From NCBI GenBank assembly GCA_007128515.1, contig SKXI01000391.1, forward strand, positions 1 through 9,279: 9,279 nt of DNA, written 5' to 3'. Below the pieces are notes generated by a model. That model had not been told where the DNA came from and made no database searches. It saw nothing but the letters and a program-made list of their open reading frames with translations. The stretch is from Halococcaceae archaeon. Lineage in GTDB: Archaea > Halobacteriota > Halobacteria > Halobacteriales > Halalkalicoccaceae. A program made the position numbers and the translations under genes. Within the stretch, counting starts at the first letter, position 1, and the number at the start of each line of letters is the position of its first letter. This document shows, piece after piece, positions 1 to 5,719 of this stretch.

Positions 1-66
1 CCGGTCGGCCGATTCGCTCCCGTCGGTCGGAACGAGGATTCGCTGGTAGATCGCGTTCGCGATCAC
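1..66 (-). CDS. Universal stress protein, N-terminal fragment (runs off left edge)
   Basis: Read on the minus strand from a GTG at 66, the 22 visible codons include the stretch YQRILVPTDGSESADR, which is the first beta strand and nucleotide-binding start of a UspA-fold protein (hydrophobic strand, then PTDGS with the conserved Asp). A TGA stop lies in frame six codons upstream of the GTG, so the start must be at or near it; there is no ATG in that gap. The rest of the gene is outside the window. USPs are small cytoplasmic stress-response proteins that often bind ATP through a later Gly-rich motif, not visible here. The gene is divergent from another USP at 339. The family call is quite safe; the exact start is less so. 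Confidence 0.72.
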   Translation of the reverse strand, partial: MIANAIYQRILVPTDGSESADR

Positions 67-127
67 GGACGACCGGAGCGATCAAATAGTTACCCAACGG
101 TCGGTTTCCGGAGCGGTCGCCACAACC

Positions 128-156
128 CCGACCGGTCGTCGAATCCGACCGGTCGG
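128..156. promoter_or_regulatory. Tandem palindromes in divergent USP intergenic region
   Basis: The palindrome CGACCGGTCG occurs at 129-138 and again at 146-155, a 17-bp period; the second copy extends to the 12-bp palindrome CCGACCGGTCGG (145-156). They sit between the two divergent USP genes (67-338 holds no gene I can support). Tandem palindromes at a fixed spacing suit a dimeric regulator shared by both genes, but CG-rich palindromes of this type are common by chance in haloarchaeal DNA. Confidence 0.3.
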
Positions 157-308
157 GAACGGCCGGACGGGCCCGGAGCCCGGGAGTCGATCCCGTGTCC
201 CCGACGGGATGTCCGGACGGACGTCGGTGCCGGGACGGTCGTCGACCGATCACGCAGGCCGTCGTCGGCCCGAGAGGACGAGGGTCGCGGACCGGGCCGA
301 CCACGGGA

Positions 309-317
309 TTGATATCG
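309..317 (+). promoter_or_regulatory. TATA-like element of USP gene at 339
   Basis: TTGATATCG begins 30 nt before the ATG at 339, placing the expected start of transcription at or within a few bases of the start codon (leaderless mRNA, common in haloarchaea). The same nine bases occur at the same distance upstream of the small ORF at 1646 on the other strand. Confidence 0.5.
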
Positions 318-321
318 ATCG

Positions 322-333
322 GGGAGTACTCCC
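322..333. promoter_or_regulatory. Perfect 12-bp palindrome between TATA and start codon
   Basis: GGGAGTACTCCC is a perfect 12-bp palindrome lying between the TATA-like element (309-317) and the ATG (339), just before the likely transcription start. A repressor bound here would block polymerase. The position is suggestive; no regulator is identified. Confidence 0.4.
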
Positions 334-338
334 GACGT

Positions 339-821
339 ATGTCGTTTCTCGTCCCGTTCGACGGATCGACGCTCGCCGAGGCTGCCCTCGTGCGGGCCGT
401 CGAGTACGCCGACGCGCTCGGGGAGACGGTCGTCGTAGTGAGCGTCGTTCCGGAGCGAACGCGGTACGCCCTGGAGAAGGGCTGGATCGACGAGGGAGAG
501 TCGTACGACCCGGAGGCGACCGTCAACCGGCTCGAGGAGCAGGTGACCGCCCTCGCCCCGGCGGCACGTTTCGAGTACGAGCGGATCCGGGAGCACCCGC
601 CGGCGGGTGGTATCGCCGATCGGATCGCCCGGGTCGCGCGGGAACACGAGCCATCGGTGGTGTTCCTGGGGAGCGAGAACGTCGGGAGCGTCGTGACCCC
701 GCTCGCGTCGGTCGGCGCACGGGTGGCGGCCGGCGAGGCCTACGACGTCCACCTCGTTCGCGATCCCGGCCCACCGAGGCTGGACGGGCTCGACCCCCAT
801 CCGGAGTTCTACGACCGGTGA
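339..821 (+). CDS. Universal stress protein (UspA fold, degenerate nucleotide motif)
   Basis: 160-residue UspA-fold protein. It opens with the typical first strand (MSFLVPFDGS, residues 1-10), has a second strand at about 30-37 (TVVVVSVV), then a charged helix (60-73) and a late strand at 106-111 (SVVFLGS) followed by the last strand at about 136-141. The family's ATP-binding signature Gly-2x-Gly-9x-Gly-Ser/Thr, expected after residue 110, is not present: GSEN is followed by VGSVVTPLASVGA, so the second Gly is missing. This puts it with USPs that probably do not bind ATP in the usual way. The open frame extends upstream to 195, but ATG 339 is preferred because the family fold begins there and a TATA-like element lies 30 nt upstream. 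The 67-338 region upstream is shared with the divergent USP at 66. The family is clear; the stimulus is unknown. Confidence 0.85.
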   Translation: MSFLVPFDGSTLAEAALVRAVEYADALGETVVVVSVVPERTRYALEKGWIDEGESYDPEATVNRLEEQVTALAPAARFEYERIREHPPAGGIADRIARVAREHEPSVVFLGSENVGSVVTPLASVGARVAAGEAYDVHLVRDPGPPRLDGLDPHPEFYDR

Positions 822-927
822 CGGCACCCGTTGGCGCTCGCGACCGCCGTCGGTCCGGACTCGAGCGAGGGAGCGGCGCCGGGACCTGCCTCTCGGTCCG
901 GGCGGTACACAGGTACGGGGGTCCGTA

Positions 928-1560
928 TCAGTCGTCTCTCTGGTCGAGGAAGGCCATCGCTTCCCGGTCGGAGACCTGTCCGAACGACCGGTAGAACTGC
1001 CCGACCGATCCGAACGAGGACGGGGTTTCGAGACACACGACCGAGTGGGCCTGCTCTGCGAGTTCCGAGAGCGTCTCCTGCGGGCCGACCGGCACCGCGA
1101 CGGTCACGTGTGCCGCCCCCGACTCGCGGACCTGCGTCAGACAGGCGCGCATCGTCGCGCCGGTCGCGACGCCGTCGTCGACGATCACGACGTCACTCCC
1201 CGACCGGTCGATCCTCGGTCGCTTCGATCGGTATCGCCGGACCGTCTCTCGAGCGGTTCGCTCCGCCTCGCGTCGTCGGCTCTCGAGATCCGCCCGAGCG
1301 ATCCCGAGGTCGGCGACGAGCGGTTCGTTGATCCACGCCGAGCCGTCGCTCGCCGCCGCACCGATCGCGAGTTCCGGGTTCCACGGCGCGCCGATCTTCT
1401 TCGCGACGGCGACGCCGAGCGGGACGTCGAGCGCGTCCGCGACGGCGCGACCGAGGGGAAGGCCACCGCGTGGGATCGCGAGGACGACGTCCGCGGGAAC
1501 GTCCCGCTCGGCCACGAGTGCGGCGAGACGCCGCCCGGCGTCCGCCCTGTCCTCGAACAT
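928..1560 (-). CDS. Predicted phosphoribosyltransferase, COG1926 type
   Basis: 210-residue type I phosphoribosyltransferase-fold protein. The PRPP-binding loop is visible at residues 124-136 (VVIVDDGVATGAT), with the paired acidic residues and the Gly-Thr-Gly-like turn. The N-terminal strand and PPi-type loop is AIPRGGLPLG (28-37), and the flexible region contains KKIGAP (54-59), typical of COG1926 proteins (usually about 210-220 aa). Members are annotated as phosphoribosyltransferases, but their substrate base is not established. ATG 1560 is chosen because FEDRADAGRRLA immediately after it is the usual family N-terminus; an in-frame GTG at 1608 would add 16 unrelated residues. A two-base gap separates it from the upstream 27-codon ORF, whose last codons carry a GGGAGG sequence, consistent with coupled translation. 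It is convergent with the USP ending at 821; the 106 bases between show no clear terminator. Confidence 0.85.
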   Translation of the reverse strand: MFEDRADAGRRLAALVAERDVPADVVLAIPRGGLPLGRAVADALDVPLGVAVAKKIGAPWNPELAIGAAASDGSAWINEPLVADLGIARADLESRRREAERTARETVRRYRSKRPRIDRSGSDVVIVDDGVATGATMRACLTQVRESGAAHVTVAVPVGPQETLSELAEQAHSVVCLETPSSFGSVGQFYRSFGQVSDREAMAFLDQRDD

Positions 1561-1562
1561 CC

Positions 1563-1646
1563 TCAGATCCCTCCCGGCACGTCGACCCGCATCGGCTCCG
1601 GTCGGCACCGCCCCTCGATGTCGGATCCCTCCACGCGTTCGCTCAT
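1563..1646 (-). CDS. Possible leaderless 27-aa small protein upstream of phosphoribosyltransferase
   Basis: Reading from ATG 1646 on the minus strand gives 27 codons (beginning MSERVEGSDIEG, ending MRVDVPGGI) and a TGA at 1563-1565, two bases before the phosphoribosyltransferase ATG. A TATA-like TTGATATCG lies with its first base 29 nt upstream of the ATG, so transcription should begin almost exactly at this codon; that spacing matches the USP gene at 339. Either it is a real microprotein or a short leader ORF whose translation feeds ribosomes to the next gene. There is no homology I recognise, and a 27-codon ORF can arise by chance in this GC-rich DNA. Confidence 0.4.
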   Translation of the reverse strand: MSERVEGSDIEGRCRPEPMRVDVPGGI

Positions 1647-1666
1647 GGAGGAGGAACGCCCGCGAG

Positions 1667-1675
1667 CGATATCAA
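1667..1675 (-). promoter_or_regulatory. TATA-like element of the small ORF / phosphoribosyltransferase unit
   Basis: On the minus strand this reads TTGATATCG, identical to the element before the USP gene at 339, and is followed by an ATG at the same distance (1646). It is the best promoter candidate for the phosphoribosyltransferase transcript. Confidence 0.5.
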
Positions 1676-1831
1676 GCCGTCCCCGGAGCGGACGATCGGC
1701 TCCCGGCATAGACCGTCGGTCGTGTCGGATGGCTCCGAGAGAAGAACCCGTGGGAGGGGGCTAGCCGCCCGGGTGTCGGGGGTTCCGCCGATGGAGATCG
1801 ACGCTCGCCGGGTCCACGCTCGACCGCACAC

Positions 1832-1860
1832 GAGCGACCGGACAGCGAGAGGGGTCGCTC
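1832..1860. repeat. Inverted repeat downstream of membrane-protein gene
   Basis: GAGCGACC (1832-1839) and GGTCGCTC (1853-1860) form an 8-bp stem with a 13-nt loop, 53 bases beyond the minus-strand stop at 1913. It could be a transcript-end structure, but no T-run follows on the minus strand, so it is not called a terminator. The remaining bases of 1647-1912 show no gene I can support. Confidence 0.3.
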
Positions 1861-1912
1861 TCCCGTGCGACGGTTCCCCCTCGAGAGTGCCCCGGCAGTC
1901 CGAAACGGGGGA

Positions 1913-2956
1913 CTACCCCTCGGCCGGGCTCGACGCCGAACCGGTTCGGGACACGCGGCGTCCCGCGAGCCACGCGTCGAGCCCGACGACTGCCAGACAC
2001 GACCCGAAGGCGATCGTCCCGAGTTTGCCGCCCGACCCCCCGACGTAGGGGGTGGTGTAGACGAACACGACTCCGGCGACGAGGCCGGCCGTCCCGATCC
2101 GGCCGATCCCCGGGAGACGCTCCTCGAGCGCCATACCGACGAAGGAGGCACAGAAGACCGCGGCGGCGAGCATCCAGCCGACCGTGGGATGGAGAACCGG
2201 CATCGACAGCCCCCCGACGACCCCGACGGTCCCCGACGCGATGACGGGCCCCCACTCGAGACGGACGCTCAGCACGTAGGTCACGACAGCGCCGACGATC
2301 GAGTACGAGACGATCAGGAGGCCCGTGGCGAGACCCGGGAGCGGGTCGCTGTGGAACTCGGCGGCGGTGAGGGCGACGACGGCCGTCGCCGCGACGAACG
2401 CCGTCGTCCCGAGTTTGCCGCCGATCCCGTGAAACGCCGGTCGACAGAGCGCGAAGACGCCGCCGGCGAGGAACCCGGCCAGGATCGCCTGTGCGTACGT
2501 GGTGAAGAGGTCCGGCGACGTCATGCCGACGAACGCCCCACAGTAGATGGCGACGGCGTCGTCCCGGTCGACGAGCGCCCCGAGGATGGCCGTGATCCCC
2601 GCGGCGACGATCGACGACACACCGAACTCGGCGGTGATCGCGAGCGTCACCACGGCGCCGACGACGACCGCGACGACGCTCCGGATACCCTGTGAGGGCA
2701 TCGAGATGTCGGGGTCGGCGTCGGCGAGCAGTCGGTCCCACTCGATCCGGAGTCCATAGAGCATCGCCGCCGAGAGGGCGACCAGTACGATCGCCACAGG
2801 GATCGAACCGCCCTCCAGCAACGAGCCGAGGACGGCGAGTGCGAAGAGGACCGTCGGCGCGCCCGCGAGGACGAAGAACCCGAACCGACCGTCGAACAAC
2901 CGCGTGTACACCCTGGCGAGTCCGCGAATCAACCCGTCAGAGTTACGCTTCGTCAC
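1913..2956 (-). CDS. Polytopic membrane protein with two homologous halves
   Basis: From a GTG at 2956 this encodes 347 residues, mostly hydrophobic, with about 12 membrane segments: two N-terminal (about 25-45 and 52-69), five in a first repeat (about 91-200) and five in a second (about 210-328), separated by short polar loops. The halves align clearly: GAVVT (100-104 and 222-226), CGAFVGM/CASFVGM (139-145 and 269-275), GFLAGGVFAL/GLVAGVVFVY (161-170 and 291-300) and GGKLGTTAF/GGKLGTIAF (179-187 and 309-317). Such duplications are typical of transporters and channels, and the repeated Gly-rich GGKLGT could line a pore; that is inference. I recognise no named family and no substrate-specific motif. 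The open frame continues upstream to 3217, but that stretch is Arg-rich and unlike a real N-terminus. GTG 2956 has neither a Shine-Dalgarno sequence nor a TATA box, so the start could move by some residues. It is divergent from the USP at 3216. Confidence 0.8.
   Translation of the reverse strand: MTKRNSDGLIRGLARVYTRLFDGRFGFFVLAGAPTVLFALAVLGSLLEGGSIPVAIVLVALSAAMLYGLRIEWDRLLADADPDISMPSQGIRSVVAVVVGAVVTLAITAEFGVSSIVAAGITAILGALVDRDDAVAIYCGAFVGMTSPDLFTTYAQAILAGFLAGGVFALCRPAFHGIGGKLGTTAFVAATAVVALTAAEFHSDPLPGLATGLLIVSYSIVGAVVTYVLSVRLEWGPVIASGTVGVVGGLSMPVLHPTVGWMLAAAVFCASFVGMALEERLPGIGRIGTAGLVAGVVFVYTTPYVGGSGGKLGTIAFGSCLAVVGLDAWLAGRRVSRTGSASSPAEG
2014..2032. repeat. 19-bp direct repeat, copy 1 (inside membrane-protein gene)
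   Basis: The 19 bases TCGTCCCGAGTTTGCCGCC recur exactly at 2404-2422. Both copies encode the GGKLGT segment of the two protein halves. Confidence 0.9.
2404..2422. repeat. 19-bp direct repeat, copy 2 (inside membrane-protein gene)
   Basis: Exact copy of 2014-2032, 390 bp away, which is 130 codons and in the same frame. This matches the offset between the two halves of the encoded protein. Confidence 0.9.
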
Positions 2957-3180
2957 CGTTCGTCGATCACACCAGCGGACCGAAAGCGCTTCGTTCGCGA
3001 CGGATCGGCGGCGAGGCCACCGGGTGGTACGGCGAACGCTCCCCCGTTCTCGGAACAGGGTCCTGGTCGACGGTGGCCACGGGACGCCGCGATTCGTCGA
3101 GCGGGAGGCCACCCGAGTCGTGCGAACGGGATCGGAGGTGGGGGAGCCACCGTCGCCCGAACGTCTAGCTCTAGTCGCAA

Positions 3181-3188
3181 TTATATAT
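3181..3188 (+). promoter_or_regulatory. TATA box of USP gene at 3216
   Basis: TTATATAT, a strong archaeal TATA box, starts 35 nt before ATG 3216, predicting a leader of only a few bases. The intergenic stretch 2957-3215 is otherwise free of genes and also holds the start of the divergent membrane-protein gene. Confidence 0.75.
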
Positions 3189-3215
3189 TTGCGTACCCGT
3201 GGTGTAGCCTCGTCC

Positions 3216-3638
3216 ATGACACGAACCGTCCTCGTGCCGGTCGACGATTCGGACCTCGCACGGCAGGCGCTCGAGTTCGTCCTCGAGGAACACGCCGGCG
3301 ACGAGATCGTTCTCTTGCACGTTCTGGATCCGATCGACGCGATCTACGTTTCGGAGCCGATCGTCTGGGACGACCGGCTGCTCGAGAACCGCCGGGAGGA
3401 CGCAGAACAGCTCCTCGCGGAACTCGAGGAGGTGGCGACTCGATCGAACGTCGCCGTGAGGACCGAGATGGCCCGGGGCGACCCTGCAAAGGGGATTCTG
3501 GAGTACGCCGAGGAGGCCGATATCGATCAGATCGTGATCGGGAGCCACGGTCGATCCGGCGTCTCGCGTGTCCTCCTCGGGAGCGTCGCCGAGTCCGTGA
3601 CACGGAGGTCGCCGGTCCCCGTGACGATCGTTCGGTGA
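3216..3638 (+). CDS. Universal stress protein, ATP-binding type
   Basis: 140-residue UspA-family protein, the usual length. It begins TRTVLVPVDDSDLA (strand 1 with the conserved Asp at 10), has a second strand IVLLHVLDP (31-39), a long helix rich in Glu and Leu (57-76), and the strand QIVIGSHG (105-112). The nucleotide-binding signature is complete: G109-x2-G112-x9-G122-S123 (GSHGRSGVSRVLLGS), followed by the last strand PVPVTIVR. It should therefore bind ATP and dimerise in the cytoplasm. ATG 3216 is chosen because it sits 35 nt after a strong TATA box and at the family N-terminus. It contrasts with the USP at 339, which lacks the signature. Transcribed alone; the next gene is 118 bases downstream. 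Confidence 0.93.
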   Translation: MTRTVLVPVDDSDLARQALEFVLEEHAGDEIVLLHVLDPIDAIYVSEPIVWDDRLLENRREDAEQLLAELEEVATRSNVAVRTEMARGDPAKGILEYAEEADIDQIVIGSHGRSGVSRVLLGSVAESVTRRSPVPVTIVR

Positions 3639-3756
3639 GAGCGGCCGAACCAGTTCGTGACGAGGGGGCCCCCGGCTCCCGGGGATCGGGAGTGGTCGAG
3701 CGGAACGCCAACAGTCCCTCCGAAACGGCAAAACACGTGAAGGGACTCGGCCCTGC

Positions 3757-4134
3757 ATGGAGGTCTTCGTCTACGGCACGCTCACCGATCCGGATCGCGT
3801 CGACGCGCTCCTCGATACCTGGTCGTTCGGGCCCGACGCGCGTCTCCGAGGGCTCCGGCGCGTCGAGGGACGCTACCCGACGCTCGTACCCGGGGACTCG
3901 GTCGACGGACGGATCCTCCGCACCCCCGAGATCGACCGTCTCGACGCGTACGAGGGGGTCGACAGCGGTCTCTACGTTCGGGTCGAACTCCCGGGTGAGG
4001 GCGTCTCGCTCTACGTGGGGCGGCCCGATCGACTCGGGACCGTGGAGAGCGTTCGCTGGCCGGGTGAGGGGTCGTTCGAGGAGCGAGTGAGGGGGCACCT
4101 CGCGGACGAGGTCCGTCTCGACCGGCGAGGATGA
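3757..4134 (+). CDS. Gamma-glutamylcyclotransferase-like (GGCT/AIG2 fold) protein
   Basis: 125 residues with the family hallmarks: the N-terminal substrate loop VFVYGTLTD (3-11), the strand-rich middle with PTLVPGDSVDGRIL (41-54), and LDAYEGVD (62-69), whose Glu66 corresponds to the general acid/base residue of the cyclotransferase fold. Characterised members cyclise the gamma-glutamyl group of gamma-glutamyl amino acids or amines to 5-oxoproline. Haloarchaea generally use gamma-glutamylcysteine as their main thiol, so a role in turning over gamma-glutamyl compounds is possible, but the natural substrate cannot be read from the sequence. ATG 3757 is the only start that keeps the family N-terminus at residue 1. 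No strong TATA box was seen; a CACGTG palindrome lies at 3734-3739. The last 20 residues are Arg- and Glu-rich. Confidence 0.85.
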   Translation: MEVFVYGTLTDPDRVDALLDTWSFGPDARLRGLRRVEGRYPTLVPGDSVDGRILRTPEIDRLDAYEGVDSGLYVRVELPGEGVSLYVGRPDRLGTVESVRWPGEGSFEERVRGHLADEVRLDRRG

Positions 4135-4213
4135 CGGTCGCGTGACGGGCGTCTGACCGCCATCCGATGGCGCTCTCGTCTATCGGTTTCACTTCCGGCG
4201 CGCTTGCGCGGTG

Positions 4214-4221
4214 TTTATATA
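4214..4221 (+). promoter_or_regulatory. Strong TATA box 160 nt upstream of threonine ammonia-lyase
   Basis: TTTATATA is the best TATA box in the 4135-4380 gap. Transcription would begin near 4245, giving either a leader of about 135 nt or a short non-coding RNA. A small inverted repeat, TGCAC (4243-4247) with GTGCA (4258-4262), lies where that transcript would begin. The element is nearly palindromic and could also act leftwards. Confidence 0.5.
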
Positions 4222-4340
4222 CTCGCCGGCCAGTCTTCCACCTGCACGTCACACGTTGTGCACCCCATCCACACGGTTCGATCGCTTTTCCCTTCTTTCG
4301 ACCGACGGACGACCGGGAGTACGGTCCCTCTCGACCCTCG

Positions 4341-4350
4341 GCATATCAAT
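4341..4350 (+). promoter_or_regulatory. TATA-like element next to threonine ammonia-lyase start
   Basis: GCATATCAAT lies about 35 nt before ATG 4381 and would give a leader of roughly 10 nt. CGTT-AAC-AACG (4351-4361), a small inverted repeat, follows at once and may be an operator. Confidence 0.45.
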
Positions 4351-4380
4351 CGTTAACAACGGGCCTCGCATAGCCGGGGT

Positions 4381-5592
4381 ATGCTCGATCTCGACGCGAT
4401 CTACGAGGCACGCGAGCGGGTGGCCGAGACCACCCGCCGGACCCCCCAGGAGTACTCCTACGCGCTCTCGCGAACGACCGGTGCGGACATCCACCCGAAG
4501 CTCGAGACGTTCCAGCGGACCGGTTCGTTCAAGCTCCGGGGGGCGACCAACCGGATCGCGGCGCTTTCGGGGACGGAGAGGGAGGCCGGCGTCGTCACCG
4601 CGAGCGCGGGCAACCACGCCCAGGGCGTCGCGCTCGCGGCGACCCGCATCGGGGTCGACTCGACGATCGTCATGCCGAAACACGCCCCGATCTCGAAGGT
4701 GAACGCGACCCGCGAGTACGGTGCGAACGTGGTGCTCCACGGCGAAGACTACGACGAAGCCGCAGAGCGTGCCCACGAGATCGAGCGCGAGGAGGGTCGG
4801 CTCTACGTCCACGCCTTCGACGACGAGCTAGTGATGGCCGGTCAGGGGACGATCGGTCTGGAGATCGTCGAGGACTGCCCCGAGGTCGAGACCGTGGTGG
4901 TGGGGATCGGCGGCGGCGGCCTGATCAGCGGCGTCGCGACCGCGGTGAAGGGCCTCGACCCGGAGATCAGGGTGATCGGCGTCCAGGCCGAGGGCGCCTC
5001 GAGCGTCGTCGAGTCGCTGGATCGGGGGGAGATCTACGAGCGCGAGGCGGTCGACACGATCGCCGACGGGATCGCCACGCGTCGGGTGGGCGACCTCGCG
5101 TTCGAGCACATACAGGAGAGAGTCGACGAGGTCGTCACGGTCTCCGATCCCGAGATCGCGCTCGCGATCACGACGCTGCTCGAACGCGGGAAGACGCTCG
5201 TGGAGGGTGCCGGAGCGGTCCCGCTGGCGGCGATCCTCGCCGAGCGGTTCGAGTACACGGAGGGAGAGACCATCGTCCCGGCGCTCTGTGGCGGGAACAT
5301 CGACCTGAACGTGCTCACGACGGTGATCATGCGGGGGCTCGTCGAGACGGGTCGGTACCTGAAGTTCCGGACCGTGCTGAGGGACAGACCCGGGGCGCTC
5401 CAGCAACTGATCGACGTGATCGCCGACCGCAACGCGAACATCTACGGGATACAGCACGACCGGACCTCGCGGGACATCGGAATGAACGCCGCCGAGGTGG
5501 TCATCGACGTGGAGACCAGAGGCCACGACCACGTCGAGGAGCTGGTCGCCGCGCTGCGGCGACACGAGTACGAGGTCGACCTGCTGGTGTAG
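4381..5592 (+). CDS. ilvA: Threonine ammonia-lyase (threonine dehydratase) with C-terminal ACT domain
   Basis: 403-residue PLP enzyme of fold type II that converts L-threonine to 2-oxobutanoate and ammonia, the entry step to isoleucine. The PLP lysine is Lys51 in TGSFKLRGA (48-55); SAGNHAQG (75-82) is the substrate-carboxylate loop; GIGGGGL (175-181) holds the cofactor phosphate; and CGGNID (303-308) lies near the pyridine ring. Residues 1 to about 320 are the catalytic domain and about 328-403 form one ACT domain (KFRTVLRDRPGALQQL onward), a regulatory module that binds amino acids. The length matches the short, single-ACT class found in archaea and in TdcB/IlvA relatives. ATG 4381 is at the family N-terminus. 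There is no Shine-Dalgarno sequence; a TATA-like element is about 35 nt upstream. The next gene but for a hairpin is ridA, which detoxifies this enzyme's product. Biosynthetic versus catabolic use cannot be settled here. Confidence 0.95.
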   Translation: MLDLDAIYEARERVAETTRRTPQEYSYALSRTTGADIHPKLETFQRTGSFKLRGATNRIAALSGTEREAGVVTASAGNHAQGVALAATRIGVDSTIVMPKHAPISKVNATREYGANVVLHGEDYDEAAERAHEIEREEGRLYVHAFDDELVMAGQGTIGLEIVEDCPEVETVVVGIGGGGLISGVATAVKGLDPEIRVIGVQAEGASSVVESLDRGEIYEREAVDTIADGIATRRVGDLAFEHIQERVDEVVTVSDPEIALAITTLLERGKTLVEGAGAVPLAAILAERFEYTEGETIVPALCGGNIDLNVLTTVIMRGLVETGRYLKFRTVLRDRPGALQQLIDVIADRNANIYGIQHDRTSRDIGMNAAEVVIDVETRGHDHVEELVAALRRHEYEVDLLV

Positions 5593-5596
5593 TACG

Positions 5597-5668
5597 GACC
5601 GCTGTACCCGTTTACCGGTGGATCGGCCGTACGAGTCGTCGATACACCGGTGAGAGAGTACAGCGGTC
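5597..5668. repeat. 72-nt long imperfect inverted repeat between ilvA and ridA
   Basis: GACCGCTGTAC (5597-5607) pairs perfectly with GTACAGCGGTC (5658-5668). Inside it ACCGGTG (5614-5620) pairs with CACCGGT (5645-5651) and ATCG (5622-5625) with CGAT (5640-5643). The gaps are symmetrical (six bases each side between the first two arms, one each side between the next two) and contain further wobble pairs, so the whole folds as one long rod with a 14-nt tip. It starts four bases after the ilvA stop. No T-run follows. Confidence 0.85.
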
Positions 5669-5687
5669 ACGACGAGTGGTCCTGAAA

Positions 5688-5696
5688 ACGTTTAGG
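5688..5696 (+). promoter_or_regulatory. TATA-like element of ridA
   Basis: The sequence ACGTTTAGG is centred about 28 nt before ATG 5720, fitting a leaderless ridA transcript independent of ilvA. It is a weak match to the TATA consensus. Confidence 0.4.
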
Positions 5697-5719
5697 AGCC
5701 CCCCGTTCGAGGGTGTGGT

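Noticed and set aside
822..927. Possible terminator between the convergent USP and phosphoribosyltransferase genes
   Set aside because: Only a tiny GTAC-ACAG-GTAC repeat and no T-run on either strand.
1865..2695. 276-aa plus-strand open frame
   Set aside because: Antisense to the membrane protein; composition of Asp, Arg and Gly repeats without fold features.
1761..2741. 326-aa minus-strand open frame
   Set aside because: Extremely Arg-rich, low-complexity translation overlapping the membrane protein in another frame; that frame has clear membrane helices and internal homology, so this is a GC-rich shadow.
3013..3113. GAGGCCACC occurring twice (3013-3021 and 3105-3113) upstream of the USP gene
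   Set aside because: Nine GC-rich bases at a 92-bp distance, not palindromic and not placed relative to a promoter; likely chance.
3181..4098. 305-aa minus-strand open frame
   Set aside because: Antisense to both the USP and the cyclotransferase genes, each strongly supported by motifs; Arg/Ser/Pro-rich shadow.
4211..4702. Small plus-strand ORF starting at the distal TATA box before ilvA
   Set aside because: Its start codon lies inside or upstream of the expected transcript start, and its translation becomes Ser/Arg/Pro-rich where it overlaps ilvA in another frame.
4828..5670. 280-aa minus-strand open frame
   Set aside because: Antisense to the threonine ammonia-lyase gene; no domain pattern.
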